A stretch of DNA of 64,000 nt from Lachnospiraceae bacterium (lineage in GTDB: Bacteria > Bacillota > Clostridia > Lachnospirales > Lachnospiraceae), in the NCBI GenBank assembly GCA_017460885.1, contig JAFUAB010000050.1, positions 40,095 to 104,094 on the forward strand, given 5' to 3'. Below, one piece after another: positions 9,271 through 18,811 of this stretch. A model generated the notes under the pieces. The model had not been told where the DNA came from. It was given only the letters and a program-made list of their open reading frames with translations, and ran no database searches. Within the stretch, counting starts at the first letter, position 1. Every line of letters starts with the position of its first letter. The position numbers and the translations under genes were made by a program.

Positions 9271-10698
9271 ATGAATCAAAAAAATTACGGAAGATATCCC
9301 AAAAGAAGAGTGCTTTTGGCAGATCTGGCCTCGCTGGTTCTGGCATGGTTTTTTTCACTCATGATTCGGTATGACAATTGGCCGGATCGCTTTTCGGAGC
9401 TCTATATTTCCCTGATCATTACGATGTGTCTTTTCCGGGTAATAATATTTCTGGTGATCGATCTCAAGCATTCATCCATATTTGAAATGGATCCTGTTGA
9501 GAACCTTACCTCTGTTCTCAGGGACGGAACCATCATCATAGTTTTCGCTGTAATATATCTGTTTGCCTCACAGCGTGGGGAGATGGCGTCAAGGCTTATC
9601 ATTGGCATGATGTACGTCATGAACGTCATTTTTGACTTCGTGCTTCGCATGCTGCTTAGGCAGTCGCTGCTCAGAAAGGCCGGCCATGGACGAGAGTCGC
9701 ATGTTATTACGATCTCGTATCCATATCCCGACGTGGATAGCCTGCGTGATCAGATACGGAGCGGTAATTATGATGAGCTGATAGTGTATCGCGGAGGGGC
9801 ATCGGATGAAGAATATGAGCAGGCGCTTAAGGAGGTATCTTCATTTGGGCTCAGGACATATGCAGGTCTTTCGATACCCGGATATTCAATAAAGAGTGGT
9901 ATAGCCTGTGATGTTGATGGGCGTACTTCGATCCCGGTAAGCGTGCGCGATGAACGATTTGAACTGTTTGGAGTGAGTTATGCCATTGCACGTACTGAAG
10001 AGGCGGTGCTGCATGTGATCAGGCACTTGCGGGAGCTCTCCGGCAAATACATTTGCTTTTCCAATACGCACACATTGGTGATGGGCAGGGAAAATGCTGA
10101 ATACAGGGAGGTTCTGAACGGTGCGGCGTTTACCTTTGCTGACGGTAATCCGATAGCCAGGCTTCAGCTTAAATCCGGATTGCCTGGAGCTGAAAGGGTG
10201 GCCGGTCCTGATTTCATGGAACACATGTTCATGGATTCCACTGAAGCGTCGGTGAGTCATTATTTCTACGGGGCTGCTCCGGAAACGCTTTCGGAACTGG
10301 ATAAGAGTTTACGTGAAAAATATCCCGGAATAGACATCCGAGGTATGTATTCTCCGCCATACAGGGAGCTTACGCCTGAAGAGGATGCGGAAGTTATTAG
10401 CAGGATCAATGGATCCGGTGCGGATATTGTCTGGATCGGTCTTGGAGCTCCAAAGCAGGAAAAATGGATGGCAGCTCATAAAGGGAAGATAAAGGGCGTC
10501 ATGATGGGGGTCGGAGCCGGTTTTGATTTTCATGCGGGCACGATCAGGAGGGCGCCGACATGGATGCAGAAGATCGGATTGGAATGGCTTTACAGACTAT
10601 TTCAGGATCCGGGACGACTGTTCAAGAGATATGTGGTGACTAATTGTAAGTTTTATTTTTACAGGATCATCGACTTGTTTGGCAGATCAGGCAAATGA
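9271..10698 (+). CDS. Membrane-anchored WecG/TagA/CpsF (GT26) glycosyltransferase with sugar-phosphotransferase-type N terminus
   Basis: 475 aa in two parts. Residues 1-160 hold about four hydrophobic segments and begin RVLLADLASLVLAWFFSLMIRYD, very like the membrane region of polyprenyl glycosylphosphotransferases (WbaP type); they are followed by a short alpha/beta region. Residues about 235-455 are a complete GT26 domain: YICFSNTHTLVMGR, TFADGNPIARL with the conserved Asp at 291, VWIGLGAPKQEKW and GVGAGFDFHAG, ending with RAPTWMQKIGLEWLYRL. GT26 enzymes add the second sugar to a lipid-linked first sugar. The C-terminal sugar-phosphotransferase domain that normally follows such an N terminus is absent, and I see no separate priming enzyme in the window. 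Confidence 0.85.
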   Translation: MNQKNYGRYPKRRVLLADLASLVLAWFFSLMIRYDNWPDRFSELYISLIITMCLFRVIIFLVIDLKHSSIFEMDPVENLTSVLRDGTIIIVFAVIYLFASQRGEMASRLIIGMMYVMNVIFDFVLRMLLRQSLLRKAGHGRESHVITISYPYPDVDSLRDQIRSGNYDELIVYRGGASDEEYEQALKEVSSFGLRTYAGLSIPGYSIKSGIACDVDGRTSIPVSVRDERFELFGVSYAIARTEEAVLHVIRHLRELSGKYICFSNTHTLVMGRENAEYREVLNGAAFTFADGNPIARLQLKSGLPGAERVAGPDFMEHMFMDSTEASVSHYFYGAAPETLSELDKSLREKYPGIDIRGMYSPPYRELTPEEDAEVISRINGSGADIVWIGLGAPKQEKWMAAHKGKIKGVMMGVGAGFDFHAGTIRRAPTWMQKIGLEWLYRLFQDPGRLFKRYVVTNCKFYFYRIIDLFGRSGK

Positions 10699-10771
10699 CA
10701 TGACGCGGTGCGATCCTTTGCATTTAATCACGCAATAAGGTACAACATACGATTACAGAAAACGTTGTAGC

Positions 10772-11719
10772 ATGAAAATAAAAACGCTTTTAAAAAAAAT
10801 AAAGAAACTGGGATTCAGACTCGGATTCAAGAAGTTTATGGGATATGAGGCTATATTTTCGTGTGCTTTCAGAGGGAGAGAAAACCGGGAATGGATAGTG
10901 CTATCTCATTCAGACGATTACTGGTATGCCGATCCCTTGATATACGCCGGGAGTGGGCAGGAGATCGTGTTTATGGAGCGTGTAAACCGACACACCGGAA
11001 CAGGATCCATTGTGGCCTCAGATATAACGGATGGTGAGTGGAAACCTGAAATTCCTGTTATTGACGAAGAGTTCCATATGTCCTTTCCTATGATATTTGA
11101 ATGGGGTAATGAACTCTACATGATCCCTGAGACCGAAATGAACCGCGGGATAAATTTATACAGATGCGCAAAATTTCCATATGCATGGGAGCATGTCGGC
11201 AGATATCTGGATGGCACAAGAATCGTAGATACCGTGGTTGAATGTGTAACGGATGATCATGTCAGACTCCTTGGATCGGATTTCAAGAAGGATGATGACT
11301 TTTATACGCGATTCCATGCTTACAGTCTTCGATTGGATGGGGAAGGAATAATATCGGCGACGGATGACGGAATCATGACACAGGATTACACGCTTCAGTC
11401 GCGCATGGCAGGGTATCCGCTTGATGAAAATGGTGCGAGGATATACCCTGTGCAGCGCAGCACGTCAGGTATATACGGCTATTCAGTGATGTTTAAGAAG
11501 GATCATCCCACTGGCAGAGAAACTGTGCGTGAGATATTGCCGTCGGACGTACAGAGTGAGCTTCCCGCCGGGAGTCCCCGATTGATCGGCGTTCACACCT
11601 ACAGCAGATCCGACAGGTATGAGGTCATCGATATACAATATCTGGTCAAAAAGAGTCCGAAGACCAAAGATAAGAGAACAGCAGATAAGGAGAGGTGCGG
11701 ATTAGAAATAAAACCCTGA
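10772..11719 (+). CDS. Beta-propeller protein resembling the GINT1 N-terminal / GH43-like domain
   Basis: 315 aa, no signal peptide. Repeated blade-like motifs are visible: YWYADPLIYAGSGQEIVFME, HMSFPMIFEWGNELYMIPE, then RGINLYRCAKFP and RIVDTVVECVTDDHVRLLG. This pattern (ADP.., FP..FE..., YMIPE, LYRA..FP..W) matches the five-bladed propeller domain described at the N terminus of plant GINT1-type glucosamine inositolphosphorylceramide transferases and in many bacterial surface-glycan loci. The role in bacteria is not established; a sugar-binding or transferase accessory role is inferred. The start at ATG 10772 lacks a strong ribosome site. It lies between the GT26 fusion and a GT4 enzyme. Confidence 0.6.
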   Translation: MKIKTLLKKIKKLGFRLGFKKFMGYEAIFSCAFRGRENREWIVLSHSDDYWYADPLIYAGSGQEIVFMERVNRHTGTGSIVASDITDGEWKPEIPVIDEEFHMSFPMIFEWGNELYMIPETEMNRGINLYRCAKFPYAWEHVGRYLDGTRIVDTVVECVTDDHVRLLGSDFKKDDDFYTRFHAYSLRLDGEGIISATDDGIMTQDYTLQSRMAGYPLDENGARIYPVQRSTSGIYGYSVMFKKDHPTGRETVREILPSDVQSELPAGSPRLIGVHTYSRSDRYEVIDIQYLVKKSPKTKDKRTADKERCGLEIKP

Positions 11720-11742
11720 TCGGGGCAACATAGTGATTCTGT

Positions 11743-12942
11743 ATGAATAGGATAGACAAAGGCAATTATATACTCGAGGTTTCGTGGGGGTGTCCTTCCG
11801 ACAGGTACCCATTGCATGGACTTTTTCAGTTTGATCAGGCTAAGGCTCTGACAGACGTCGGAGAAAAAATAGTTTTCCTTGCACTTGACATGAGATCGAT
11901 CCGCAGATGGCGCAAATGGGGAGTGAGCTTTCGGACGAGGTATGGAATCCCCGTGTGCGAATACAGTTTTCCATATGGCCCGTTTTCCCCCGAAAAGAAA
12001 TACAGGATTCAGGACAGGGGATTTGACAGGAGCATGGCGAAGATTGAACGCCGGTATGGTAAACCCGGATGCGTTCATTTTCACGGAGTTATGGAAGCAA
12101 TATCCGGGATGGCTTATTGCGTTGAGCGTGGCATACCTTATGTCATAACTGAGCATATTACCCCGGTGGAAGAAGGTGAAAAAGTGCACAGCCGAATGGT
12201 GGATGCTTATGCACATGCAAGCAGGATAATTGCCGTAAGCAATAGATTGGCTGAGGATGTCAGGATTGTTTATGGGGCACATGCTGATGCCGTGATACCA
12301 AACATAGTTGACCTGGAGATTTTCTGCCGCGCGGCAAATGATCATAGTGAGATGGCTTCCTTCACCGGAGATGCTGATAAGCAAAGAGAACATGACGAGT
12401 TTGTTTTTATCACTGCAGCCAGACTTGTTGGGGGTAAAGGATTGTCAGTATTGCTTAATGCATTTTCGACACTTCCCGATACTACGAGACTGATCGTTAT
12501 GGGCGATGGACCGCTCAAGGCTGAGCTGGAACATGAGGCGGGATTATTAGGGATCACGGATAGGGTCAGTTTCACGGGAGCGTACCTACGTCCGGAATTT
12601 GCCGGAAGGCTTCAGGATGCTGATTGTTTCGTTCTGCCGAGCGAATCGGAAACGTTTGGAATAGTTTATGTTGAGGCAATGGCAGCAGGCGTGCCGGTGA
12701 TAGCAACCAAATGTGGAGGACCGGAGGATTTCGTGGATGAATTCAGCGGCATCCTGGTTCCCGTAGGTGACGTGGGCGGACTCATCTTAGCCATGAAAAA
12801 GATGATTGACTCTGCGTACAAATATGATCGTCTCCAAATTTCGGAAAAGTGCAGATGCCGATTTAGTCCTGATGTCATAGCGACACAAATCAAACAGGTA
12901 GTGGCGGATGCCCTGAATGTTTATGACGCGTCTTCAAAGTAA
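11743..12942 (+). CDS. GT4 family glycosyltransferase
   Basis: 399-aa GT-B enzyme. The N-terminal domain contains HFHGVMEAISGM and ITEHITP, and the C-terminal domain RLVGGKGLSVLLNAF, VMGDGPLKAEL and SESETFGIVYVEAMAAGVPVIA with the two glutamates of the GT4 nucleotide-sugar site. A cytoplasmic role in building the repeat unit is expected. It overlaps the next glycosyltransferase by 26 bases in another frame. Donor sugar unknown. Confidence 0.88.
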   Translation: MNRIDKGNYILEVSWGCPSDRYPLHGLFQFDQAKALTDVGEKIVFLALDMRSIRRWRKWGVSFRTRYGIPVCEYSFPYGPFSPEKKYRIQDRGFDRSMAKIERRYGKPGCVHFHGVMEAISGMAYCVERGIPYVITEHITPVEEGEKVHSRMVDAYAHASRIIAVSNRLAEDVRIVYGAHADAVIPNIVDLEIFCRAANDHSEMASFTGDADKQREHDEFVFITAARLVGGKGLSVLLNAFSTLPDTTRLIVMGDGPLKAELEHEAGLLGITDRVSFTGAYLRPEFAGRLQDADCFVLPSESETFGIVYVEAMAAGVPVIATKCGGPEDFVDEFSGILVPVGDVGGLILAMKKMIDSAYKYDRLQISEKCRCRFSPDVIATQIKQVVADALNVYDASSK

Positions 12943-14071
12943 TAATGACAGAAAAAAGAAAAATAAATGCAAGGTGGTCATGATCGGTCATAAGATCATC
13001 CCATCCAGACAGGGAGGTGTGGAGATAGTCGTGGACAGGCTTGCCACCGGCCTTGCCGCTGATGGATATGAGGTTGAGGCATATAATCGTGGCAGGTCGG
13101 ATAATTCCGAAGACTACCACAACGGTGTGCAAATACGCCATATCCCGACACCGGCAAGCAGCGGCTTGAATGCATTCGTATATGCCTGTCTGGCGACTAT
13201 TCGTGCAACTGTTGCGGGTTTTGACATATATCATTTTCATGCCGAAGGTCCATGCGTCATGTTGTGGATGCCGGCCCTGATGCGCAGACGGAGCCGCATA
13301 ATAGTTACGATACATGGTCTTGACTGGCAGCGAGCCAAATGGGGCAGATTTGCCTCTCTTGTGATCAGAACGGGAGAAAAGCAGGCTGTCAAGCATGCTG
13401 ATAGGATCATAGTTCTGTCTCGTAACATCCAGCAGTATTTTGCTGATGCTTATGGACGAAAAACCGAATATGTACCCAATGGGGTTGATCGGCCGGAACG
13501 GGTTTCTCCGGAGCTGATAACGGAGCGGTTCGGGCTTAATGGTGATGACTATATACTTTTTGTAGCACGTATCGTGCCTGAAAAAGGGCTTCATTATCTT
13601 ATTGAGGCATTTAAGAAGATTAAGACGGACAAGAAACTTGTGATTGCCGGCGGAAGCGGTCAGGCGGATGATTACATGCGCCGGATCACGGAGATGACGT
13701 CAGGTGATGACCGCATCATACTGACCGGATTCGTGGAAGGGAAAACATTAGCAGAACTATATTCAAATGCTTATCTTTACGTTTGCCCTTCGGACGTGGA
13801 GGGAATGTCCCTGAGTTTGCTGGAGGCTGCATCCTATGGCAACTGCTGCCTGATCAGCGACATACCGGAGAACGTCGAAGTCATGGAAGACCATTCCGTA
13901 ACGTTTCTGCATGGCAATACGGAAGACTTAAGATCCAGGCTGGAGGCACTCATTAAGTCCACCGGGCGCGTTGATTCCCTGCGTGGGGTCACGGCGGACT
14001 TCATCTGCTCCAAATATGACTGGAACAGGATGATCACGGATACAGAGGAATTGTACGACGATTTGCAATGA
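12917..14071 (+). CDS. GT4 family glycosyltransferase (DUF1972-type N terminus)
   Basis: 384 aa. The N terminus KVVMIGHKIIPSRQGGVEIV, continuing into a sugar-nucleotide domain with EVEAYNRG, is the DUF1972 style found in rhamnosyl- and other hexosyltransferases of exopolysaccharide loci. The C-terminal part has FVARIVPEKGLHYLIEAF, VIAGGSG and CPSDVEGMSLSLLEAASYG. The start at ATG 12917 overlaps the preceding gene by 26 bases and has a weak ribosome site; ATG 12979 would remove an atypical polar leader and is possible. It overlaps the next gene by four bases. Confidence 0.87.
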   Translation: MFMTRLQSNNDRKKKNKCKVVMIGHKIIPSRQGGVEIVVDRLATGLAADGYEVEAYNRGRSDNSEDYHNGVQIRHIPTPASSGLNAFVYACLATIRATVAGFDIYHFHAEGPCVMLWMPALMRRRSRIIVTIHGLDWQRAKWGRFASLVIRTGEKQAVKHADRIIVLSRNIQQYFADAYGRKTEYVPNGVDRPERVSPELITERFGLNGDDYILFVARIVPEKGLHYLIEAFKKIKTDKKLVIAGGSGQADDYMRRITEMTSGDDRIILTGFVEGKTLAELYSNAYLYVCPSDVEGMSLSLLEAASYGNCCLISDIPENVEVMEDHSVTFLHGNTEDLRSRLEALIKSTGRVDSLRGVTADFICSKYDWNRMITDTEELYDDLQ

Positions 14072-14649
14072 AATGGCTGGTGCATATCATGAATTCAAAA
14101 AAACTAAATGATTCCAGATTCATCACAAGGGCGATCTGCGTGATCATGCTGCTGGTCACAGTGGTTTTTGTCTCGTATCAGTATTTCTATTATCAGAGGT
14201 TTTCTGTAGTACACCTACACGAGTATAATGAAATAGCGGTGGACTGGCAGATTGATGACATTCATTGGAAGGATCCGGATTATGATTATATAACGGGACG
14301 GTTGTCAATTGACGGAAGTGAGATGACTACTTTTCCGACACGCATCGTCTTTTACAATGATGAGGATGACGTGGCGTTCGCCCTTCCCGTTAAACTGACA
14401 AAGGACGTTCCGGCGGAGCGGGAACGAGAGAACATAGAGAATAAGGATCTTAGAGATTTTATCAATCATGACGTGGAATATATCTATAATGCAGGTGAAG
14501 ATGCAGAAGATTCCCGGTTTTACTGCCTGATCACGAGGGACAATGTGTTGCGCAATTATTTTAAGATAGCATTTTTGATCAACACGGATGATGGTCCCGG
14601 CTTGGTGAAGACGGACCGGATGTATAAGTACCCGGAAACTCAGGAGTGA
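14068..14649 (+). CDS. Hypothetical single-pass membrane protein with small outer domain
   Basis: 193 aa, not recognised. Residues about 20-40 (ITRAICVIMLLVTVVFVSYQ) form one transmembrane segment, preceded by a short basic stretch, so the rest (about 150 residues, rich in Asp, Glu and Tyr) should lie outside the cell. Beta-rich segments such as YDYITGRLSIDG and YCLITRDNVLRNYFKIAFLI suggest a small beta domain. It overlaps the GT4 gene by four bases and lies four bases before a large membrane protein, so the three are likely co-translated. ATG 14089 is an alternative start. It may be an accessory subunit of the following membrane protein, but that rests on position only. Confidence 0.6.
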   Translation: MKWLVHIMNSKKLNDSRFITRAICVIMLLVTVVFVSYQYFYYQRFSVVHLHEYNEIAVDWQIDDIHWKDPDYDYITGRLSIDGSEMTTFPTRIVFYNDEDDVAFALPVKLTKDVPAERERENIENKDLRDFINHDVEYIYNAGEDAEDSRFYCLITRDNVLRNYFKIAFLINTDDGPGLVKTDRMYKYPETQE

Positions 14650-14653
14650 GAAT

Positions 14654-16105
14654 ATGCTATCCAGGTTTTTTCAGTATGTAAAAAAGAATAAGTATGTTCA
14701 ATACATGTTGGTCTATGTTGCCATCATGGCGATTCTTCATGTGTTCATGAGAGAATATGACAGCGACACGGTTGGCTATTATTCCCGGGCGTCCTGGGAA
14801 GAACCCAGTTTTGGGATCGGAGCTCTATACAGACTGCTTAAATATCGGTACGAGTCCTGGACGTCCAGGATTGTGCTTGAGGCTCCGTTATTTGTCCTGA
14901 CTCATGGGATGCATCAGCTTCTGTGGAGCGTGATCAATCTGATCATGCACGGAATCCTTTACGTGGCACTCGATTGTCTGACCGATCATAAGCATAGCAG
15001 ATTGCTGTTACTTACAATTCTGCTCTATCCGGTCTATGAGATGGGAACGGCAGGTTGGATAACATGCTATATCATATACTGGTGGACGCTGACACTGGTT
15101 TCCATTTCGCTTTTGTCCTTAAAGGTCATGCATGAGGACGGGAGATTGTCTGTCGTTCAAATGATTATCTGTGTGATGTGTGAGTTTTATGCCACTTCAC
15201 TGGAACAATTTGCCGGATTGTATCTGGGGATTCTGGTTCTTTTTACCATGTTGATGATCGCTGATCAAAGGTTTACGCCTTCACGCGTGGCATTCACGGT
15301 GATCCAGTATGTCATATGCATCGGCAACATAGTCTTTGCGCTTACCGGTCCGGGTAATCACGTAAAGGAAGGTTATGGTGTCTGGTACTGGTTTCCGGAT
15401 TACGATTCACTCACCATAGTGGACAAAATGGTCATGGCTGTTAACACCACGATGAGTTTTCTTACGGAGAAAAGCATCATTTGGTTTGTTTTTGTCGTGC
15501 TTATACTGATGATCGTTTTGGTGAAGTATCCCCGAGACGTTTTTAGATCCGCCGTAGCGGCATTCCCGGTTGCAATCACGATAATCAGATCTTTTCTGAG
15601 TACTGCAGGCAAAGCGTATTTCCCGGATTACATGTATATTTTGGATGTGTATTCGGATGCCGCCCGTGTGGATCCCACCAATTATAACAGTCCATCAGGA
15701 TATATCCCTTTTATTCTGTATATGACGGTTGTTACCGCGGTTTTATGCAGTATTGTATGGATTTGCATCCCGGATTCAGATGTCACATCGGATGTACCGT
15801 CTTTGGATCGCATTGCCGATGTCCGGGAGACCTGGGTTTTGTTGTACGTTATTATTTTGGGATTTGCGGTCCGAGGAGTCATGGGTTTCTCTCCTACGAT
15901 ATATGCGTCCTCACAGCGTACCTTTATGGTAACGGAGTTCGTACTGATCTATCTTATTCAGCGATTGTATGGCAGGCAGATGAAATTATTTGACGTGCTG
16001 CCGGGGCAGTTTCCCAGGCTGTGCAGAATTGGGATGATATGTCTGGCTGTGTTATCGGTGATCAACAACCTGTTGACTATTACCAATAGGTACTATTATG
16101 GTTAG
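14654..16105 (+). CDS. Multi-pass membrane protein, DUF6056 / GT-C-like
   Basis: 483 aa, about 11-12 hydrophobic segments. The first outer loop reads YDSDTVGYYSRASWEE and is followed by a Trp/Arg pair (YESWTSRIVLEAPLFVL), the arrangement seen in DUF6056-like proteins (acidic loop, then W..R). These are thought to be GT-C folds using polyprenyl-phosphate sugars, but the family has little biochemistry. It is preceded by a small membrane-anchored protein and followed by a GT4 gene eight bases on. It looks paralogous in plan to the protein at 17387. Function is inferred. Confidence 0.6.
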   Translation: MLSRFFQYVKKNKYVQYMLVYVAIMAILHVFMREYDSDTVGYYSRASWEEPSFGIGALYRLLKYRYESWTSRIVLEAPLFVLTHGMHQLLWSVINLIMHGILYVALDCLTDHKHSRLLLLTILLYPVYEMGTAGWITCYIIYWWTLTLVSISLLSLKVMHEDGRLSVVQMIICVMCEFYATSLEQFAGLYLGILVLFTMLMIADQRFTPSRVAFTVIQYVICIGNIVFALTGPGNHVKEGYGVWYWFPDYDSLTIVDKMVMAVNTTMSFLTEKSIIWFVFVVLILMIVLVKYPRDVFRSAVAAFPVAITIIRSFLSTAGKAYFPDYMYILDVYSDAARVDPTNYNSPSGYIPFILYMTVVTAVLCSIVWICIPDSDVTSDVPSLDRIADVRETWVLLYVIILGFAVRGVMGFSPTIYASSQRTFMVTEFVLIYLIQRLYGRQMKLFDVLPGQFPRLCRIGMICLAVLSVINNLLTITNRYYYG

Positions 16106-16113
16106 GTCATGAC

Positions 16114-17397
16114 ATGAAAATCCTGATAGTAAATAAATTCCTCCACCCCAATGGCGGATCGGAGACATACATATTTGAGATTGGTAAATGCCTTCAGTCG
16201 ATGGGACATGAAGTGCAGTATTTTGGAATGGAGCATGCGGGACGGGTTGTTGGTAATCATGCAGGGATATATACTTCCGACATGGATTTTCATGGTAGCG
16301 GGCTTAAGGGAAAACTGTCCAAACTGACATATCCGTTTAAGATCATCCATTCAAGGGACGCCGCTCGCCGGATAAGCCGGGTTCTTGATGACTTTCACCC
16401 GGATGTTGTGCATTTCAATAATATCAATTTTCAGCTCACTCCGTCCGTGATCGAGGCAGTGGCTGATCATGATATCAGAAACAGAACAACGACCCGTATG
16501 ATATATACGGCACATGACTCGCAGTGGGTATGTCCGAACCATCTGCTGATGCGCCCTGACGGACACAGGTGCTTTGAATGTAATGGCGGTAAATACGGCT
16601 GCTGTATTCGTAACAGGTGCATTCACGGAAATAGGCTACGCAGTATTCTGGGAGCATATGAAGCATTTTATTATCGGTACAGAAAGACATACGGGCTGAT
16701 CGACGTGATAATTGCCCCCAGCAGGTTTATGAAGGAGACTCTCGAGTCGGATCCGGTGTTAAAAGGTAAGTGCACGGTAATGCATAATTTTATACCCGGA
16801 CATAATGGGGCTGACGGTAATATCCGACAAAATCTTCGAGACGCATGTGAACGTAAATACGTTCTGTATTTCGGACGTTTTTCCGAGGAAAAAGGTGTTA
16901 CTGTTTTGCTTAAAAGCATTTCAGAGCTGCCGGATATAGATTTCGTTTTTGCAGGCTCCGGTCCGATGGAAGAAGAGGTTAACGGACTGAAAAACATTGA
17001 TAACGTCGGATTTATAAAGGGAGCTGAACTTGAGCATCTGGTGAAAAATGCAGAATTTACCGTGTTTCCATCGATCTGTCATGAAAACTGTTCCTTCACG
17101 GTAATGGAATCGATCTCATACGGTACTCCGATCATAGCTTCAAATACCGGAGGAACACCCGAATTGGTGGAAAACGGTATAAATGGTCTGATATTTGAAG
17201 CAGGAGATCAGAATGCGCTGACGAAAACAATCCGTAGGCTGTGGGATGACAGGGAAGAAACAGATCGTCTGAAAAAGGGCTGCGAGCTGACACATTATCC
17301 GTCCGTTGAAGATTATTGTGACAGACTGCTTGAGATTTATAAAACCGGAGATTTGGATGAAGCATCCACTGAAAAAGGATCAGGTGATGAAGAATAG
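16114..17397 (+). CDS. GT4 family glycosyltransferase with a Cys-rich insertion
   Basis: 427 aa, starting MKILIVNKFLHPNGGSETYI with the glycine loop of GT4 enzymes, and FGRFSEEKGVTVLLKSI, FAGSGPMEEEV and CHENCSFTVMESISYGTPIIA in the C-terminal domain. Between residues 140 and 171 lies an insertion with five closely spaced cysteines (RCFECNGGKYGCCIRNRC) after an upstream Cys and His; this type of loop occurs in a subset of GT4 enzymes and probably binds a metal such as zinc. The gene ends inside the next one by 11 bases. Confidence 0.88.
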   Translation: MKILIVNKFLHPNGGSETYIFEIGKCLQSMGHEVQYFGMEHAGRVVGNHAGIYTSDMDFHGSGLKGKLSKLTYPFKIIHSRDAARRISRVLDDFHPDVVHFNNINFQLTPSVIEAVADHDIRNRTTTRMIYTAHDSQWVCPNHLLMRPDGHRCFECNGGKYGCCIRNRCIHGNRLRSILGAYEAFYYRYRKTYGLIDVIIAPSRFMKETLESDPVLKGKCTVMHNFIPGHNGADGNIRQNLRDACERKYVLYFGRFSEEKGVTVLLKSISELPDIDFVFAGSGPMEEEVNGLKNIDNVGFIKGAELEHLVKNAEFTVFPSICHENCSFTVMESISYGTPIIASNTGGTPELVENGINGLIFEAGDQNALTKTIRRLWDDREETDRLKKGCELTHYPSVEDYCDRLLEIYKTGDLDEASTEKGSGDEE

Positions 17398-18811
17398 AAG
17401 AACGGGAATCATAAGGTTTTGTTTTTTTGCAGTATTGACCGGGTTTACAGCATTGTTTTTCATCAGGATGCACCCACTCATTCTGCACACTCCGGATGAT
17501 TGGAGATATTTAAATTACTGGAGAGATTTTGCATTTACGGTTATCGGCAGGGGATGGAATCCCGGACGGGTTCTGCCCGAAATACTTATGCCGGTCGGAG
17601 CCTGGATCGGAGTATATTTTCTGATGCCGCTCGGTACCGGTTTTGTCCGTGCGACCGCGATCGGTCTTGCGGTCATTGTAACACTTGCTATCCTGCTGTA
17701 TATGCTGTCATTTGATTTCCTGATCAGGAGAAAGACCGGATTGGGGTTATATTCCGAGCTGTCTGTTACCCTTTTATTTTTTCTCATGCACTTTTGGATA
17801 TTCAGAAGTGCTCAGTCAGGTAATACGTATCTGTTTGACGGATATGATCCAAACCTCTATTTTTACTATGTAATCCCATATATGTTGAATTTCTCAGTAT
17901 GTTTTATCTGGTACGCGATGGGAGAAACCGATGGATTCAGGGAGATTACCGGAATTAAAAAAGGGCTTTGGTGGCTGATCATATATCTGGCGGTTTTCTC
18001 CAATATGTTTGTCAGCATTATTCTGGCTGTTTTTACGGCTATTCGATGCCTGAGTATCGTTCTGAAAAACCGAGGAAAACAGAACCTCAGATCCACAGCA
18101 GTTTCACTTAGATACGAGCTGGCGGTTATAGTTCTCTGGCTGTATTCGCTTGCAGCCGAGGCTACGGGTGGAAATGCCGGACATATTTCGGAGGAGAATA
18201 GTGTTCATTTTGCGGCTGCCATAAAAGATGCTGTAGCCGGTTCGATAGCACTTTGTAAACAGATCAACAAGTATTTCGCTATGTTTGTGGTTTTGATGGT
18301 GATCATATTGATCTGTATAATGATCACGAAGAAGAAAAGCCTTGGAACCTGTATCGGGATCATTTTATGGGGAGTGATGGATTATAGCTATCTTATCCTT
18401 TTATGCGGGGTTGTCGGATCAGAGTATATTTCTCGTGCCATGGTCAGTGCATGTTATCTTATTCCTGTGCTGCTGATAATTTCTCTGTCCGCAGTATCGG
18501 CACTGGAGCTCAGGGAGGATCTTATAACCCTGATGCCACTTGTGGTTTTGATCATAGTATCGTTGATCAATACCACAAAACCGGTGTTTGCGGAATCTCC
18601 CGGCACGGTTCGTATGAAAGAGAAGCTGGACAACTATTTTGTGGAAGAGTTTATGCAAGCAGATCTTGCGGGTTCAAATGAGATCAGGATAAAGATCCCT
18701 GACTGGTATGCTTATGAACTGGAGGATTATGATCTGTATTCAGTATATATCCCATCTACTCTGTATAAGTACGGCATTATTTCCGGTGAAATAAGCTGTG
18801 TTATCGAATGA
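17387..18811 (+). CDS. Multi-pass membrane protein, DUF6056 family
   Basis: 474 aa, 11-12 hydrophobic segments. The first outer loop has the DUF6056 signature LHTPDDWRYLNYWRDFAFT, then GRGWNPGRVLPEILMP. The C-terminal approximately 70 residues are soluble. I start at ATG 17387, preceded by AAGGA seven bases upstream; the open frame reaches back to 17306 but that lies inside the GT4 gene. The stop overlaps the next start by four bases. Likely a GT-C like transferase or other polymer-modifying membrane enzyme; no activity is known to me for this family. Confidence 0.68.
   Translation: MKNRRTGIIRFCFFAVLTGFTALFFIRMHPLILHTPDDWRYLNYWRDFAFTVIGRGWNPGRVLPEILMPVGAWIGVYFLMPLGTGFVRATAIGLAVIVTLAILLYMLSFDFLIRRKTGLGLYSELSVTLLFFLMHFWIFRSAQSGNTYLFDGYDPNLYFYYVIPYMLNFSVCFIWYAMGETDGFREITGIKKGLWWLIIYLAVFSNMFVSIILAVFTAIRCLSIVLKNRGKQNLRSTAVSLRYELAVIVLWLYSLAAEATGGNAGHISEENSVHFAAAIKDAVAGSIALCKQINKYFAMFVVLMVIILICIMITKKKSLGTCIGIILWGVMDYSYLILLCGVVGSEYISRAMVSACYLIPVLLIISLSAVSALELREDLITLMPLVVLIIVSLINTTKPVFAESPGTVRMKEKLDNYFVEEFMQADLAGSNEIRIKIPDWYAYELEDYDLYSVYIPSTLYKYGIISGEISCVIE

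Noticed and set aside
11599-12393. 264-codon open frame on the minus strand
   Set aside because: Opposite the end of the propeller gene and the start of a GT4 gene; no ribosome site and no domain pattern.
17306-17386. Upstream extension of the DUF6056 gene to 17306
   Set aside because: This part lies within the GT4 coding region and has no ribosome site; ATG 17387 has AAGGA at proper spacing.
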